DNA of 21,571 nucleotides from GCA-2748575 sp033722575 (GTDB lineage Bacteria; Pseudomonadota; Gammaproteobacteria; Pseudomonadales; Ketobacteraceae), in the NCBI GenBank assembly GCA_033722575.1, contig JAWVYU010000040.1:1-21571 (forward strand), written 5' to 3'. Below, in pieces: positions 7,965-16,500 of the stretch. How positions within the stretch are numbered: the first letter of the stretch is position 1; each line of letters opens with the position of its first letter. A program made the position numbers and the translations under genes. The notes under the pieces were generated by a model. It worked only from the letters and a program-made list of their open reading frames with translations. It made no database searches and had not been told where the DNA came from.

Positions 7965-9149
7965 TCAGAAAGCCTGCTGAAGAACTTCCAGGGCCTGTTC
8001 GTAGGTAGCATCGATGGGGTTCAGCAGCATGGGCCCGTCATCCAGTGCCATTTCTGCAATCCTGGGCAGATCGTTACGCTGAACTGAGCCGGTTTCCGAC
8101 AAGGTACGAGGCAGCTGACAGATACTGTAAATCTCTTCCTTCAGGTCCACGATACACTGAATGGCTTTTTCCGCACGCTGTGCCGCCGGTGTCGATGCAA
8201 AAACCTCGGGGCCAGCCAGGTGAAACAGCAGGTCGCCAATCTCTTCACGGCACTCCGACAGATTGAACCGCAGCACATGAGGCAGCAGAATACTCATGCA
8301 GATGCCGTGCGGCACATGGGCCACCGCGCCCACGTTATGCCCCAGCGCGTGCACCAGACCCACCATGGAGTTCGAGAAGGCGATGCCGGCCATGGTTGCT
8401 GCCTGAGCCAGCTCCAGGCGGCCCTCGATATTGCCGGGCTCGTTCAGCACCTTCACCAGGTTATGGGAAATCTTTTTAATGGCAGCCGTGGCGTAACTGT
8501 CGCTGATGGGATTCTTTGCCAGACAGATAAAGGATTCCACCGCGTGGGTCATGGCGTCCATGCCGGTTGCGGCGGTGATTTTCGGCGGCAGACTCTGGGT
8601 CATGCGTGGATCAAGTACCGCCACATCGGGCAACAGAAAATGGGAAACAAAGGGTATCTTGGCGCCGGAGTCGTCATCCTTGATGACCGACACCAGGGTT
8701 GCTTCCGAACCGGTGCCCGCTGTAGTGGGCACCACAAAAAACGGTTTGAGTGGGCGGGTGAGGATACCGGAGCCCGAATATTCCTTTACATTGTCGCCGC
8801 CTTCAGACACCAGAATGTTCACTGCCTTGGCAGTGTCAATCACAGAGCCGCCACCAATGGCAACAATGGAATCGGCGCCTTTCTCGCGGTAATAATGGGC
8901 ACAGCGTGTTACCACCGCCGTGGATGAGTCCGGCGGTACATCCTCAAAAATACCCGCCACCTTGACCTCGGCGGCGTCCATTGCCCGGGTAACATGATCC
9001 ACCAGGCCCACACTGCGCACGCCTTTGTCCGTAATAATCAGTGGATTGGACGAGCCATGGGATCCCAGCTCATAAGGGACATGTTCTAATGCTTTGAAAC
9101 CCGCAACAATTTTCACGGGGCAGAAAAATTCGTAATAGTCTCTGGCCAT
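7965..9149 (-). CDS. Iron-containing (group III) alcohol dehydrogenase
   Basis: A 394-residue NAD(P)-dependent dehydrogenase of the Fe-ADH family, cytoplasmic, interconverting an alcohol and an aldehyde or ketone; the substrate cannot be read from sequence. The dinucleotide-binding signature AIGGGSVIDTAK is followed by VPTTAGTGSEAT. The metal ligands expected by alignment with FucO-type enzymes are present: Asp198 and His202 in GMDAMTHAVES, His267 in GLVHALGHN, and His281 in VPHG. ATG 9149 follows AGAG with 8-nt spacing. The SCP2-domain gene ends 17 nt upstream on the same strand, so the two are probably cotranscribed, which hints at a hydrophobic alcohol or aldehyde substrate. The N-terminus (YYEFFCPVKIVAGFKALEH) resembles PQQ-pathway-associated Fe-ADHs such as ErcA, but I would not assign that name. 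Confidence 0.93.
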   Translation of the reverse strand: MARDYYEFFCPVKIVAGFKALEHVPYELGSHGSSNPLIITDKGVRSVGLVDHVTRAMDAAEVKVAGIFEDVPPDSSTAVVTRCAHYYREKGADSIVAIGGGSVIDTAKAVNILVSEGGDNVKEYSGSGILTRPLKPFFVVPTTAGTGSEATLVSVIKDDDSGAKIPFVSHFLLPDVAVLDPRMTQSLPPKITAATGMDAMTHAVESFICLAKNPISDSYATAAIKKISHNLVKVLNEPGNIEGRLELAQAATMAGIAFSNSMVGLVHALGHNVGAVAHVPHGICMSILLPHVLRFNLSECREEIGDLLFHLAGPEVFASTPAAQRAEKAIQCIVDLKEEIYSICQLPRTLSETGSVQRNDLPRIAEMALDDGPMLLNPIDATYEQALEVLQQAF

Positions 9150-9166
9150 GATGAAGTCTCTTTGGA

Positions 9167-9706
9167 TTAAATCGCTTTCACTAGATTCAGCAGCATCTTG
9201 CTGTAGGTTTTCGCGGATACCTGCACCTTGTCGAGCAGCTTGATATCGGGGTAGGTTTTTACCGCTTTCTCGGCAATGATTTTTGGCAATACCACCGCCT
9301 GTACCCGGTTAAGACAGCGCACCACTTTCATTGCCAGTGCCGTGTCGCCGTCAATCAGCAGCCGGTCGTTGGCATAAGCCGTGGCTGTGCCTTCCTGAAA
9401 AGAAAACACCAGGAAAGCATGGGTCAGATGCTTGAAGCGAATTGTCAGATCAGGATCGAGGGGAGAGTCTTCCGGCAGGATATGCATAATCCCATCACGC
9501 TTCTGCAAGATCAGACAGGGAGTGCCAGGCACGGTTTCCATACGAAACACATAGCCATCGGGCAAGGCTTGGACTTCACGTTTGATGACATCGTCGACTT
9601 CGCTGCCGGCCTGAAACAGGCGGGCAATCAGTTTCATCATGCCGGTCACATAGGCACGCTGAAACGTATAGTCCACGGCATCCAGATCTTTTGGTAATGA
9701 CAACAT
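9167..9706 (-). CDS. SCP2 sterol/lipid-carrier domain protein
   Basis: A 179-residue soluble protein resembling the SCP2 (sterol carrier protein 2) fold. This family binds hydrophobic ligands such as lipids, acyl-CoAs or quinone precursors in a cleft. The segment DGIMHILPEDSPLDPDLTIRF and later GTATAYANDRLLIDGDTALAM follow the usual SCP2 pattern (a 'xPDLTIRF' strand, then a helix and a 'G' turn). It starts with MLSLPKDLDAVDYTFQR and has no signal peptide or membrane helix. ATG 9706 is preceded by AGGG about 6 nt upstream. It is the first gene of a likely two-gene unit with the Fe-alcohol dehydrogenase. Its upstream region holds the GntR-like dyad. A role as ubiquinone accessory factor (UbiJ-like) is less likely, because no ubi genes are nearby. 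Confidence 0.8.
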   Translation of the reverse strand: MLSLPKDLDAVDYTFQRAYVTGMMKLIARLFQAGSEVDDVIKREVQALPDGYVFRMETVPGTPCLILQKRDGIMHILPEDSPLDPDLTIRFKHLTHAFLVFSFQEGTATAYANDRLLIDGDTALAMKVVRCLNRVQAVVLPKIIAEKAVKTYPDIKLLDKVQVSAKTYSKMLLNLVKAI

Positions 9707-9996
9707 ACGCTACCCTGGAAGTTCACTCTTGAATGGATCTGCCTTTTGAAGCAAACCCTGTTTTTATAGCCTAGCTCTTCTGTGAGAACTTGGTATTCCA
9801 ATATGGATTGTCTGACAATCCGGGAGCGATAAGCTTAAGGGAATACAGAGTGACTATCTAGGCCAAATCGCCCTGCAGGGCTGTCATTCGGCGACAAAAA
9901 TACAGCCTGTTTTGGAGGCAATAACAACGGAGAAACGTTTGCAAAACGACTATATAGTCAAACGCTGAAGACGGAACACTGGGTAACCCAAAACCC
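9707..9996. other. 290-nt intergenic region rich in short palindromes
   Basis: No coding region is supported here. It lies between the 3' end of the short transglutaminase gene and the 5' end of the SCP2 gene, both on the minus strand, so it must hold the SCP2 promoter. It contains several exact dyads: TTGGTATTCCAA (TTGG-N4-CCAA, 9790-9801), the 17-bp dyad at 9805-9821, GCCCTGCAGGGC (9870-9881) and GACTATATAGTC (9948-9959). The last is nested with CGTTTG (9936-9941) and CAAACG (9959-9964). A possible minus-strand -10 element TATAAA lies at 9763-9768, about 57 nt before the SCP2 start, with no good -35. Confidence 0.6.
9805..9821 (-). promoter_or_regulatory. Candidate GntR/FadR-family operator upstream of the SCP2-alcohol dehydrogenase unit
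   Basis: GGATTGTC-T-GACAATCC is a perfect 17-bp dyad with 8-nt arms. Its core TTGTCTGACAA fits the general FadR-subfamily GntR operator pattern yGTM(N0-1)KACr. It lies about 100 nt upstream of the SCP2 ATG and 37 nt upstream of the candidate -10 TATAAA. No regulator gene of this family is in the window. Confidence 0.5.
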
Positions 9997-10881
9997 TTAT
10001 TTGACGCGGTTTACATCCACTGCCACCGCCAGGGATTGCTGATCACCGCCACCGAAAATAACACCCTTGAGTGGTGAGACATCGGAGTAATCACGACCCC
10101 ATGCCGTCGTGATATGCTGCTCTTCTGCCAGCTTGTCATTGGTGGGATCAAACTCGAACCAGCCTTCTCCCGGTGAGTACACCGCCACCCAGGCATGAGT
10201 GGCATCACTGCCCACCAGTTTTTTCTGGCCCGGAGGGGGCAGGGTTTCGATATAGCCACTGACATAACGGGCCGGAAAGCCCATGGAACGCAGGCAGCCA
10301 ATAGCAAGGTGCGCAAAATCCTGACAAACACCACGGCGATGTTCCATCACTTCCGACAGGGGTGTCGCCACCGAGCTGAAACCCGGATCGTAGGTAAAAT
10401 CCTTGTAAATCCGGGTGGTTAACGCTCTGACCGCTGACAACAGAGGGCGATCCCGATTGAAGAATCCCTTGGCATAATCCCGAAGCTCCGGGGCCACTCC
10501 CACCATGGGGGAATCCAGGGTGAATTCCCGTGCCAGCAGGGTTATTTCGCTTTGCCCTTCCTGCAGTAATTTGCGGGCCTGTTCGCAGGTGATTCCGAAG
10601 TCCAGATCCAGGGTTGGCCGGGCTTCCTTGACTTCCACCTGACTGACCGCCGTCACTTCCAGCTCGCGGTGGGCTTTTTCCACGGAAAAATAAAAACTCT
10701 GATTACCAAAATAATCAAAGCGTCGCTGGGAGTGGGACGGCTGGGGATTCACTGTCAGTGACACATTAATGCAACGCTGGTGATTGGTATCCCGCGGCAG
10801 CAGATACACCAGGTTATGGCACTGATTCACCTTGTCGGCGTACTTGTAGGTGGTGGTATGCCGTATCTGGTATTTGATCAT
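9997..10881 (-). CDS. Transglutaminase-family protein (short form, COG1305)
   Basis: A 294-residue cytoplasmic transglutaminase-like protein. The N-terminal beta domain (~1-110, IRHTTTYKYADKVNQCHN; LLPRDTNHQRC) is the bacterial transglutaminase N domain. The papain-fold core follows with an intact triad: Cys186 in RGVCQDFAH, His229 in DATHAWVA and Asp245 in FDPTND. Such enzymes cleave or transfer amide bonds; the substrate is unknown. I chose ATG 10881 because it overlaps the stop of the upstream ATP-grasp/alpha-E gene as TAATG, implying translational coupling; a GTG four codons earlier is less likely. It is the last gene of the five-gene cluster. A similar core occurs in the long DUF2126 protein (C180/H229/D245), so the operon has two potential cysteine catalysts. 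Confidence 0.92.
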   Translation of the reverse strand: MIKYQIRHTTTYKYADKVNQCHNLVYLLPRDTNHQRCINVSLTVNPQPSHSQRRFDYFGNQSFYFSVEKAHRELEVTAVSQVEVKEARPTLDLDFGITCEQARKLLQEGQSEITLLAREFTLDSPMVGVAPELRDYAKGFFNRDRPLLSAVRALTTRIYKDFTYDPGFSSVATPLSEVMEHRRGVCQDFAHLAIGCLRSMGFPARYVSGYIETLPPPGQKKLVGSDATHAWVAVYSPGEGWFEFDPTNDKLAEEQHITTAWGRDYSDVSPLKGVIFGGGDQQSLAVAVDVNRVK

Positions 10882-13439
10882 TACAGTTCCCACCCGGATT
10901 TGGTCAGCGGCTGCGGGCCCTCGGCATGATCAAAGAAACGGTCCGAGAGTTCGTTGGTGCCTTTCACCAGCAACCGCTGCACCCGAACCAGCAGCTGATC
11001 CAGGGTTTCGCGAATGCCGGCCCCGTCTTTCGGGGCGGTCAGTTCTTTCAGCATCGACAGCTGAAGGGACGTCTTGGCTTCCAGCACGGCGCGCTCTTCC
11101 TGCAGCAGGCGTATGTCTGCCTTGCGTTTCGGCAGGGCCCGCAGATGCTCTTCCAGACGGCACAACTGATACAGCAGGGAGCGGGGGTTGCTCTCGTCCA
11201 TCATCACCAGGTCCAGGGTGTTTTCCACTTTCATATCTGTGCGGTAACGGCGGCGATAGGTGATCAGTGCTTCCACACTGAACAGCACCGACTCCAGCAG
11301 TATCATTTCATCGTTATCGGTCAGTACCGGTACCGCTGTGGCCCGCAGCAGGGAAATGGTTTGCAGTGCCCGCTCAAAACGACGGCCCATTTCCAGAAAG
11401 CGCCAGCCCATGCCCCGGATCATGCTTTCCTGACACAATCCGGACAGCGCCAGCAGGGCGGTTACCAGCGGATCCAGGGCTTCTTCCGGCGCGGAGTTGA
11501 TCTGGTTGGGGAAGTTTTTCTTCAGGGCTTCCAGTTCATCGCGGATATCGTTGATGACCCGCTGGGTATCTGCCGAGAGCAGTTCCTTGACCTCTTCCGC
11601 AGAGCCCAGCATGGCTACCAGACTGGAAGCCACACCACCAATGCGTTTTTCTTCCACCACCACTGACAGAAGCTCTGCTTCCGGGTGGGTGAACAGTTTG
11701 GGGTCTTCCACCGTAAAGCCCGGGTAGGTATTGGTCAGGTGGGTGACACTGCGCAGCAGGGTCTGGGTTGCCACGGTGGACAGATATTCGAAGCCGTTGA
11801 GCCTTACAAAGACTGAACGCAGCAGGCGCAGTGCCGCTTCGGCCCGCTCCGCGTAGCGGCCCATCCAGAACAGGTTTTCCACCACACGGCTGGGCAGATC
11901 GGCACTGTGGTCGCTGTTTTCCGACGGTGCGGTGGCGGACTCCGTGTACAGGGAAATCTGTTTTTCCGGCTCCGACGCAATCACCCAGGTATCTTTGCTC
12001 TTTGATCCCTTCTGATTGGTGAGAATGGTGGTTTCCGCCTTGCCACCGATACGGGTGAGACCGCCGGGCATGACGCAGTAGGAGCTTTCCCCGGCCACGG
12101 AAAAGCTGCGCAGAATTGCCGGCCGGGATTCCATGGTTTTGCGGTACCAGGACGGTGTCTGGGAAGGGCGCACATAACGCTGGCCCACGTACAGGTGGGG
12201 GTTTTCGGCAATGGTTTTTTTCAGTTCCAGTTGCGCGTTTTCATCCAGCTCCCGAGCCAGAACGCTGAAGGCGCCGGGTTTGCGGTATACGGGTTTGATC
12301 ACCATGTCATCGAAGTGATCCAGCACGTACTGGTGATCGTTCTGGTCAGCGCACCAGTAGGTTTTCACCGACGGCATGCGGGGCTCCCGCCCCAGGAAAA
12401 AGCGGCCGATATCCGGCAGGAATTTGAGCAGGGCGGGGTTTTCCAGCACTCCGGAACCCAGCGGATTGGCCACCACCACCCGGCCTGCGCGCACCACTTC
12501 CAGTAGTCCTGGAACCCCCAGGTGGGAATCCCCCCGGAGTTCTACCGGATCGCAGTAAATGTCATCCACCCGGCGCAGTATCACATCCACTTTTCGCAGC
12601 CCCTGGAGGGACTTCATCCAGACATAGCCATTGCGTACCGTCAGGTCACTGCCCTGCACCAGGTTAAAACCCAGGTAGTTGGCCAGATAGGCGTGTTCAA
12701 AATAGGTTTCGTTGTAGGCGCCCGGGGTGAGCACCACGATCCGGGGCACCTTGCTGCCAAGGCTGAGACCCGCCAGTTTGTGGCGCAGGGAGCGGAAAAA
12801 CAGCGCCAGCCGATGGACGTGGCTGTCCCGGAACAGGCTGGGGAAAATTCGCGACATGACGGTGCGGTTTTCCAGGGCATAGCCGGCGCCGCTGGGAGCC
12901 TGTGTGCGATCACTGATCACACACATTTCGCCATCGGCATTGCGCACCATATCCACTGCATGGAGTATCAGCTGGTGTTCCCCGGGAAGCCCGGCATCAT
13001 GACAGGGGCGCAGAAAGCCCTTGTGGGAAAAAATCAGCTCCGGCGGTACCAGACCATATTTGATGATCTCGCGACGGCCGTAGATATCCTTTAACAGCAG
13101 ATTCAGCAGTTCCGAGCGCTCCAGCAGGCCCGATTCAATGGTTCCCCACTCCTCGCTGGTAAGCACGTGGGGAATGGGGTCCAGATACCAGGCCCGGCTG
13201 CGGGCAAGGTCTTTCTGGTAGACGTTATAGGTGGCGCCATCATCCCGCAGAATGCGCTGGGCCTTGCTATGGCGCTCATCAATGCCCTGCGGACCCAGCT
13301 GGTTCAGGCTTTCGAACAGATACTGCCAGTGATCGCGGATGGAGCCATCCGCGCCATAGACTTCATCGAACCCTTCTGCCATGGCCTGATAGGCCAGCGG
13401 CAGTTGTGCGGGTGTTGTTTCGGAACTGGATTGTTGCAT
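10881..13439 (-). CDS. Circularly permuted ATP-grasp and alpha-E domain fusion protein
   Basis: An 852-residue fusion. Residues ~1-500 match the circularly permuted ATP-grasp family (COG2308): IRDHWQYLFESLNQLG, PSGAGYALENR, VLTPGAYNETYFEHAYLA, GVPGLLEVV, VIKPVYRKPGAF (Lys382) and SKDTWVIAS. Residues ~510-852 are an alpha-helical alpha-E domain (COG2307) starting LPSRVVENLFWMGRYAERAE. The family is predicted to ligate amino acids or peptides using ATP; no reaction is established to my knowledge. Compared with the stand-alone copy at 17866-19365, the EDN at 180-182 there is SDR here (176-178), and the glycine-rich loop after the lysine is not conserved. This arm may therefore have changed nucleotide or metal use. 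Its stop overlaps the next ATG (TAATG). ATG 13439 has no strong Shine-Dalgarno, and the 83-nt leader carries a small hairpin. Confidence 0.92.
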   Translation of the reverse strand: MQQSSSETTPAQLPLAYQAMAEGFDEVYGADGSIRDHWQYLFESLNQLGPQGIDERHSKAQRILRDDGATYNVYQKDLARSRAWYLDPIPHVLTSEEWGTIESGLLERSELLNLLLKDIYGRREIIKYGLVPPELIFSHKGFLRPCHDAGLPGEHQLILHAVDMVRNADGEMCVISDRTQAPSGAGYALENRTVMSRIFPSLFRDSHVHRLALFFRSLRHKLAGLSLGSKVPRIVVLTPGAYNETYFEHAYLANYLGFNLVQGSDLTVRNGYVWMKSLQGLRKVDVILRRVDDIYCDPVELRGDSHLGVPGLLEVVRAGRVVVANPLGSGVLENPALLKFLPDIGRFFLGREPRMPSVKTYWCADQNDHQYVLDHFDDMVIKPVYRKPGAFSVLARELDENAQLELKKTIAENPHLYVGQRYVRPSQTPSWYRKTMESRPAILRSFSVAGESSYCVMPGGLTRIGGKAETTILTNQKGSKSKDTWVIASEPEKQISLYTESATAPSENSDHSADLPSRVVENLFWMGRYAERAEAALRLLRSVFVRLNGFEYLSTVATQTLLRSVTHLTNTYPGFTVEDPKLFTHPEAELLSVVVEEKRIGGVASSLVAMLGSAEEVKELLSADTQRVINDIRDELEALKKNFPNQINSAPEEALDPLVTALLALSGLCQESMIRGMGWRFLEMGRRFERALQTISLLRATAVPVLTDNDEMILLESVLFSVEALITYRRRYRTDMKVENTLDLVMMDESNPRSLLYQLCRLEEHLRALPKRKADIRLLQEERAVLEAKTSLQLSMLKELTAPKDGAGIRETLDQLLVRVQRLLVKGTNELSDRFFDHAEGPQPLTKSGWEL

Positions 13440-13492
13440 AGGTTGATCTGTCCGCGCTCAATTCTCGGGCGACCCGTTATGAGCCGTTACTG

Positions 13493-13508
13493 CCCCCTAT
13501 TATGGGGG
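13493..13508 (-). other. Intercistronic hairpin inside the transglutaminase operon
   Basis: CCCCC-(6 nt)-GGGGG forms a five-pair GC stem 14 nt after the stop of the DUF2126 gene and 54 nt before the fusion-gene start. No T tract follows in the transcribed direction, so it is not an intrinsic terminator. It may act as an RNA-stability or processing element. Confidence 0.45.
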
Positions 13509-13522
13509 ATATTGGTCAGATG

Positions 13523-16500
13523 TCATATCACCTTACGTCGCAAATCCAGGGTGTGCGGGTACTCACCAGCCGGTTCTTCCGGAGGCGGCGCCATGGGCCT
13601 TGGAGGCTGCTGGTTAGGAAAAAATTCCCTGATGGCATCATTGAAGGGTCGGGGCGTGATCGTGCCCTGGGTATGTCCGTGATCCCAGAAACGATTCACG
13701 CGGCGGGATTCTGCCTCAAATGCGTTAACAGGGAAAGTGTCATAACTGCGGCCACCGGGGTGGGATACATGGTAGGTACAGCCTCCGATAGAACGGCCGT
13801 TCCAGGTATCAATCAGATCAAACACCAGCGGCACATGCAGGCCAATGGTGGGGTGCAGCGCAGAAGGCGGCTGCCAGGCCCGGTAACGGACTCCCGCCAC
13901 ATACTCTTCATGGCGGCCGGTGGGCAGAAGCGGCACCCGGCGACTATTACAGGCCAGCACATAGCGATCGGTATTGATGCCTTTCACCTTCACCTGCAGT
14001 CGCTCCACTGATGAATCCACAAAGCGGGCAGTGCCCTGACTGGTGATTTCCTCACCCAGCACATGCCAGGGCTCAATGGCCCAGCGCAGCTCGATTTCAA
14101 TATCATCCAGCTGGATACGGCCGTAATGGGGGAAACGGAATTCCTCAAAGGGCAACAGCCACTCCTGCTGGAAGGGGATTCCGTGCTGCTGCAGATCCTC
14201 TACCACATCTTTCACGTCCTGCCATACGTAGTGGGGCAGCATGAACCGGTCATGGAGGTTGGTGCCCCAGCGCACCAGTTTCTGCTCGTAGGGTTTTTCC
14301 CAGAACCGGGCCACCAGGGCCCGGATCAGCAGCACCTGCACCAGGGCCATCCGGGAGTGTGGCGGCATCTCGAAGCCGCGAAACTCCAGCAGGCCCTGGC
14401 GGCCGCTGGCACTGCCCGGCGAGTAGAGCTTGTCGATACAGAACTCGGAGCGGTGAGTGTTACCGGTAATATCAATCAGCAGATTGCGCATCAGCCGGTC
14501 CACCATCCAGGGCTGGGGCACTTCGCCCTTGGGCATCTGCTGAAAGGCAATTTCCAGCTCGTAGAGCATCTCGTCGCGGCCCTCATCCACCCGCGGAGCC
14601 TGGCTGGTGGGGCCGATAAACATGCCGGAAAACAGGTAAGACAGCCCCGGATGATGCTGCCAGTAGGTGACCAGACTGCGCAGCAGGTCAGGCCGCCGCA
14701 GGAAGGGACTGTCACTGGGAGTGGCACCACCCAGAGTGACATGGTTACCACCGCCGGTACCCGTGTGGCGGCCATCCAGCATGAATTTCTCGGTACCCAG
14801 ACGACACTGATAGGCTTCGTCGTACAGGGTTTGGGTGTTGGTCACCAGCTCCTGCCAGGATCTGGCGGGATGAATGTTCACCTCGATAACCCCCGGGTCC
14901 GGCGTTACCAGCAGGCTGCAGAGGCGCGGATCGCGGGGAGGCTCATAGCCCTCCAGCACCACCGGCATCTTGAGTTCCGCCGCGGTCAGTTCAATGGCAT
15001 GGATAAGGGCCACGAAATGTTCCAGGTAATGAATCGGCGGCAGAAACACGTGCAGCCGGCCGTTGCGGGCTTCCACGCAAAGGGCGGTACGGATCACGGA
15101 GCCGGGGGATTCCTCCTGAGCGTCGGCTTCATCCATGTGCTGCAGCTGTTCGTGCTGCACCTGCTCCCCCTCAGGCAATACCTGCCGGTACAGACTGGCC
15201 ACCTCACCCAATTGTTCCGGCGTGTCGAAGGGGTCCCGCTCGGCCTGGAACTCTTGCCGCTTCTGCTTTTCCGATACCCAGGGCAGGGAATCCAGCGGCA
15301 GGCGCAAACCCACCGGGGAGTCGCCGGGAATCAGCAGGATGCGGTCATTGCGCATGGGCCATTCACTGGTACACCACTGATCTTTTAGGCTATCCCACCC
15401 CAGCGGCAGCACATAGCCTGAGGGCTCATCCAGCCCCTGCTTGAGCACCCGCGCGATCCGGCGGCGTTCCAGGCTGTCCTTGAGGTTGGCCTTGAGGGGG
15501 TCCAGGTTGTTAGGAAGACTCTGCTCCTTCCACAGGTAGTAGAGGGTATCTTCGTACAGAGGCTGGGCAAACTTCGGATTCAGCGCCAGCTGGCGGGAGA
15601 GCTGGCGGATAAATACCTTCGCATCTTCATTGTCAAAGCCGTAATGCTTATCCACCCGGGCCAGCAGAGCGTGGTCCTGCCACAGTGCCTGCCCGTCCTT
15701 GCGCCAGAAACAGCCCAGGGCCCAGCGGGGCAGTTCTTCACCAGGATACCACTTGCCCTGGCCATAATGCACAATGCCATTGGGGCCGAAACGGTCCCGC
15801 AGGCGCAGTAGCAGATCCTTGGCCAGCTTGAGTTTCTGCTCACCCAGGGCCGCCGTGGTCCATTGTGGTGAATCCATATCGTCAATGGATACAAAGGTGG
15901 GCTCGCCCCCCAGGGTAAGGCGCACATCATTGCGCTCCAGGGTTTGGTCCACCGCCTCACCCAGGGCCATAATGGTTTGCCACTGTTCTTCCGTATAAGG
16001 CTTGGTTACCCGCGGATCTTCATGGATACGGAAAACTTCGTTGGCGTAATCAAAGGTGACTTCGCATTTGTCCGTTGATCCGGTAATGGGTGCGGCAGAC
16101 ACCGGATCCGGGGTGCAGGCCAGCGGTATATGGCCTTCGCCCGCCAGCAGCCCGGAGGTGGGGTCCAGACCGATCCAGCCGGCTCCGGGCACATAAACCT
16201 CACACCAGGCGTGCAGATCCGTGAAGTCTGCTTCCGGTCCGCTGGGGCCATCCAGCGCTTTCACATCTGATGTGAGCTGTACCAGGTACCCGGACGTAAA
16301 GCGGGCCGCCAGGCCAAAATGCCGCATGATCTGAATCAGCAGCCAGGCGGTATCCCGGCAGGAACCCTTGCCCAATTGCAGGGTTTCTTCGCAGGTCTGC
16401 ACCCCTGGCTCCATGCGAATACCGTAAGCGATATCCTGCTGCAGTTTCTGGTTCACATACACCAGAAAATCCACCGTGCCTTCCGGCGGGTTTTCAACAC

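Noticed and set aside
9980..9990. TGGGTAACCCA palindrome after the short transglutaminase as an intrinsic terminator
   Set aside because: The arms leave a one-base loop and no T tract follows in the direction of transcription.
10926..11666. Plus-strand open frame (246 codons) antisense to the ATP-grasp/alpha-E fusion gene
   Set aside because: It is Gln/His/Phe-rich, has no ribosome-binding support and no family motif, and lies entirely opposite the conserved alpha-E domain.
14063..15388. Long plus-strand open frame (441 codons) antisense to the transglutaminase-DUF2126 gene
   Set aside because: It has a His/Gln/Leu-rich composition with no recognisable motif, lies wholly inside a gene with clear family signatures, and mirrors codon bias on the opposite strand.
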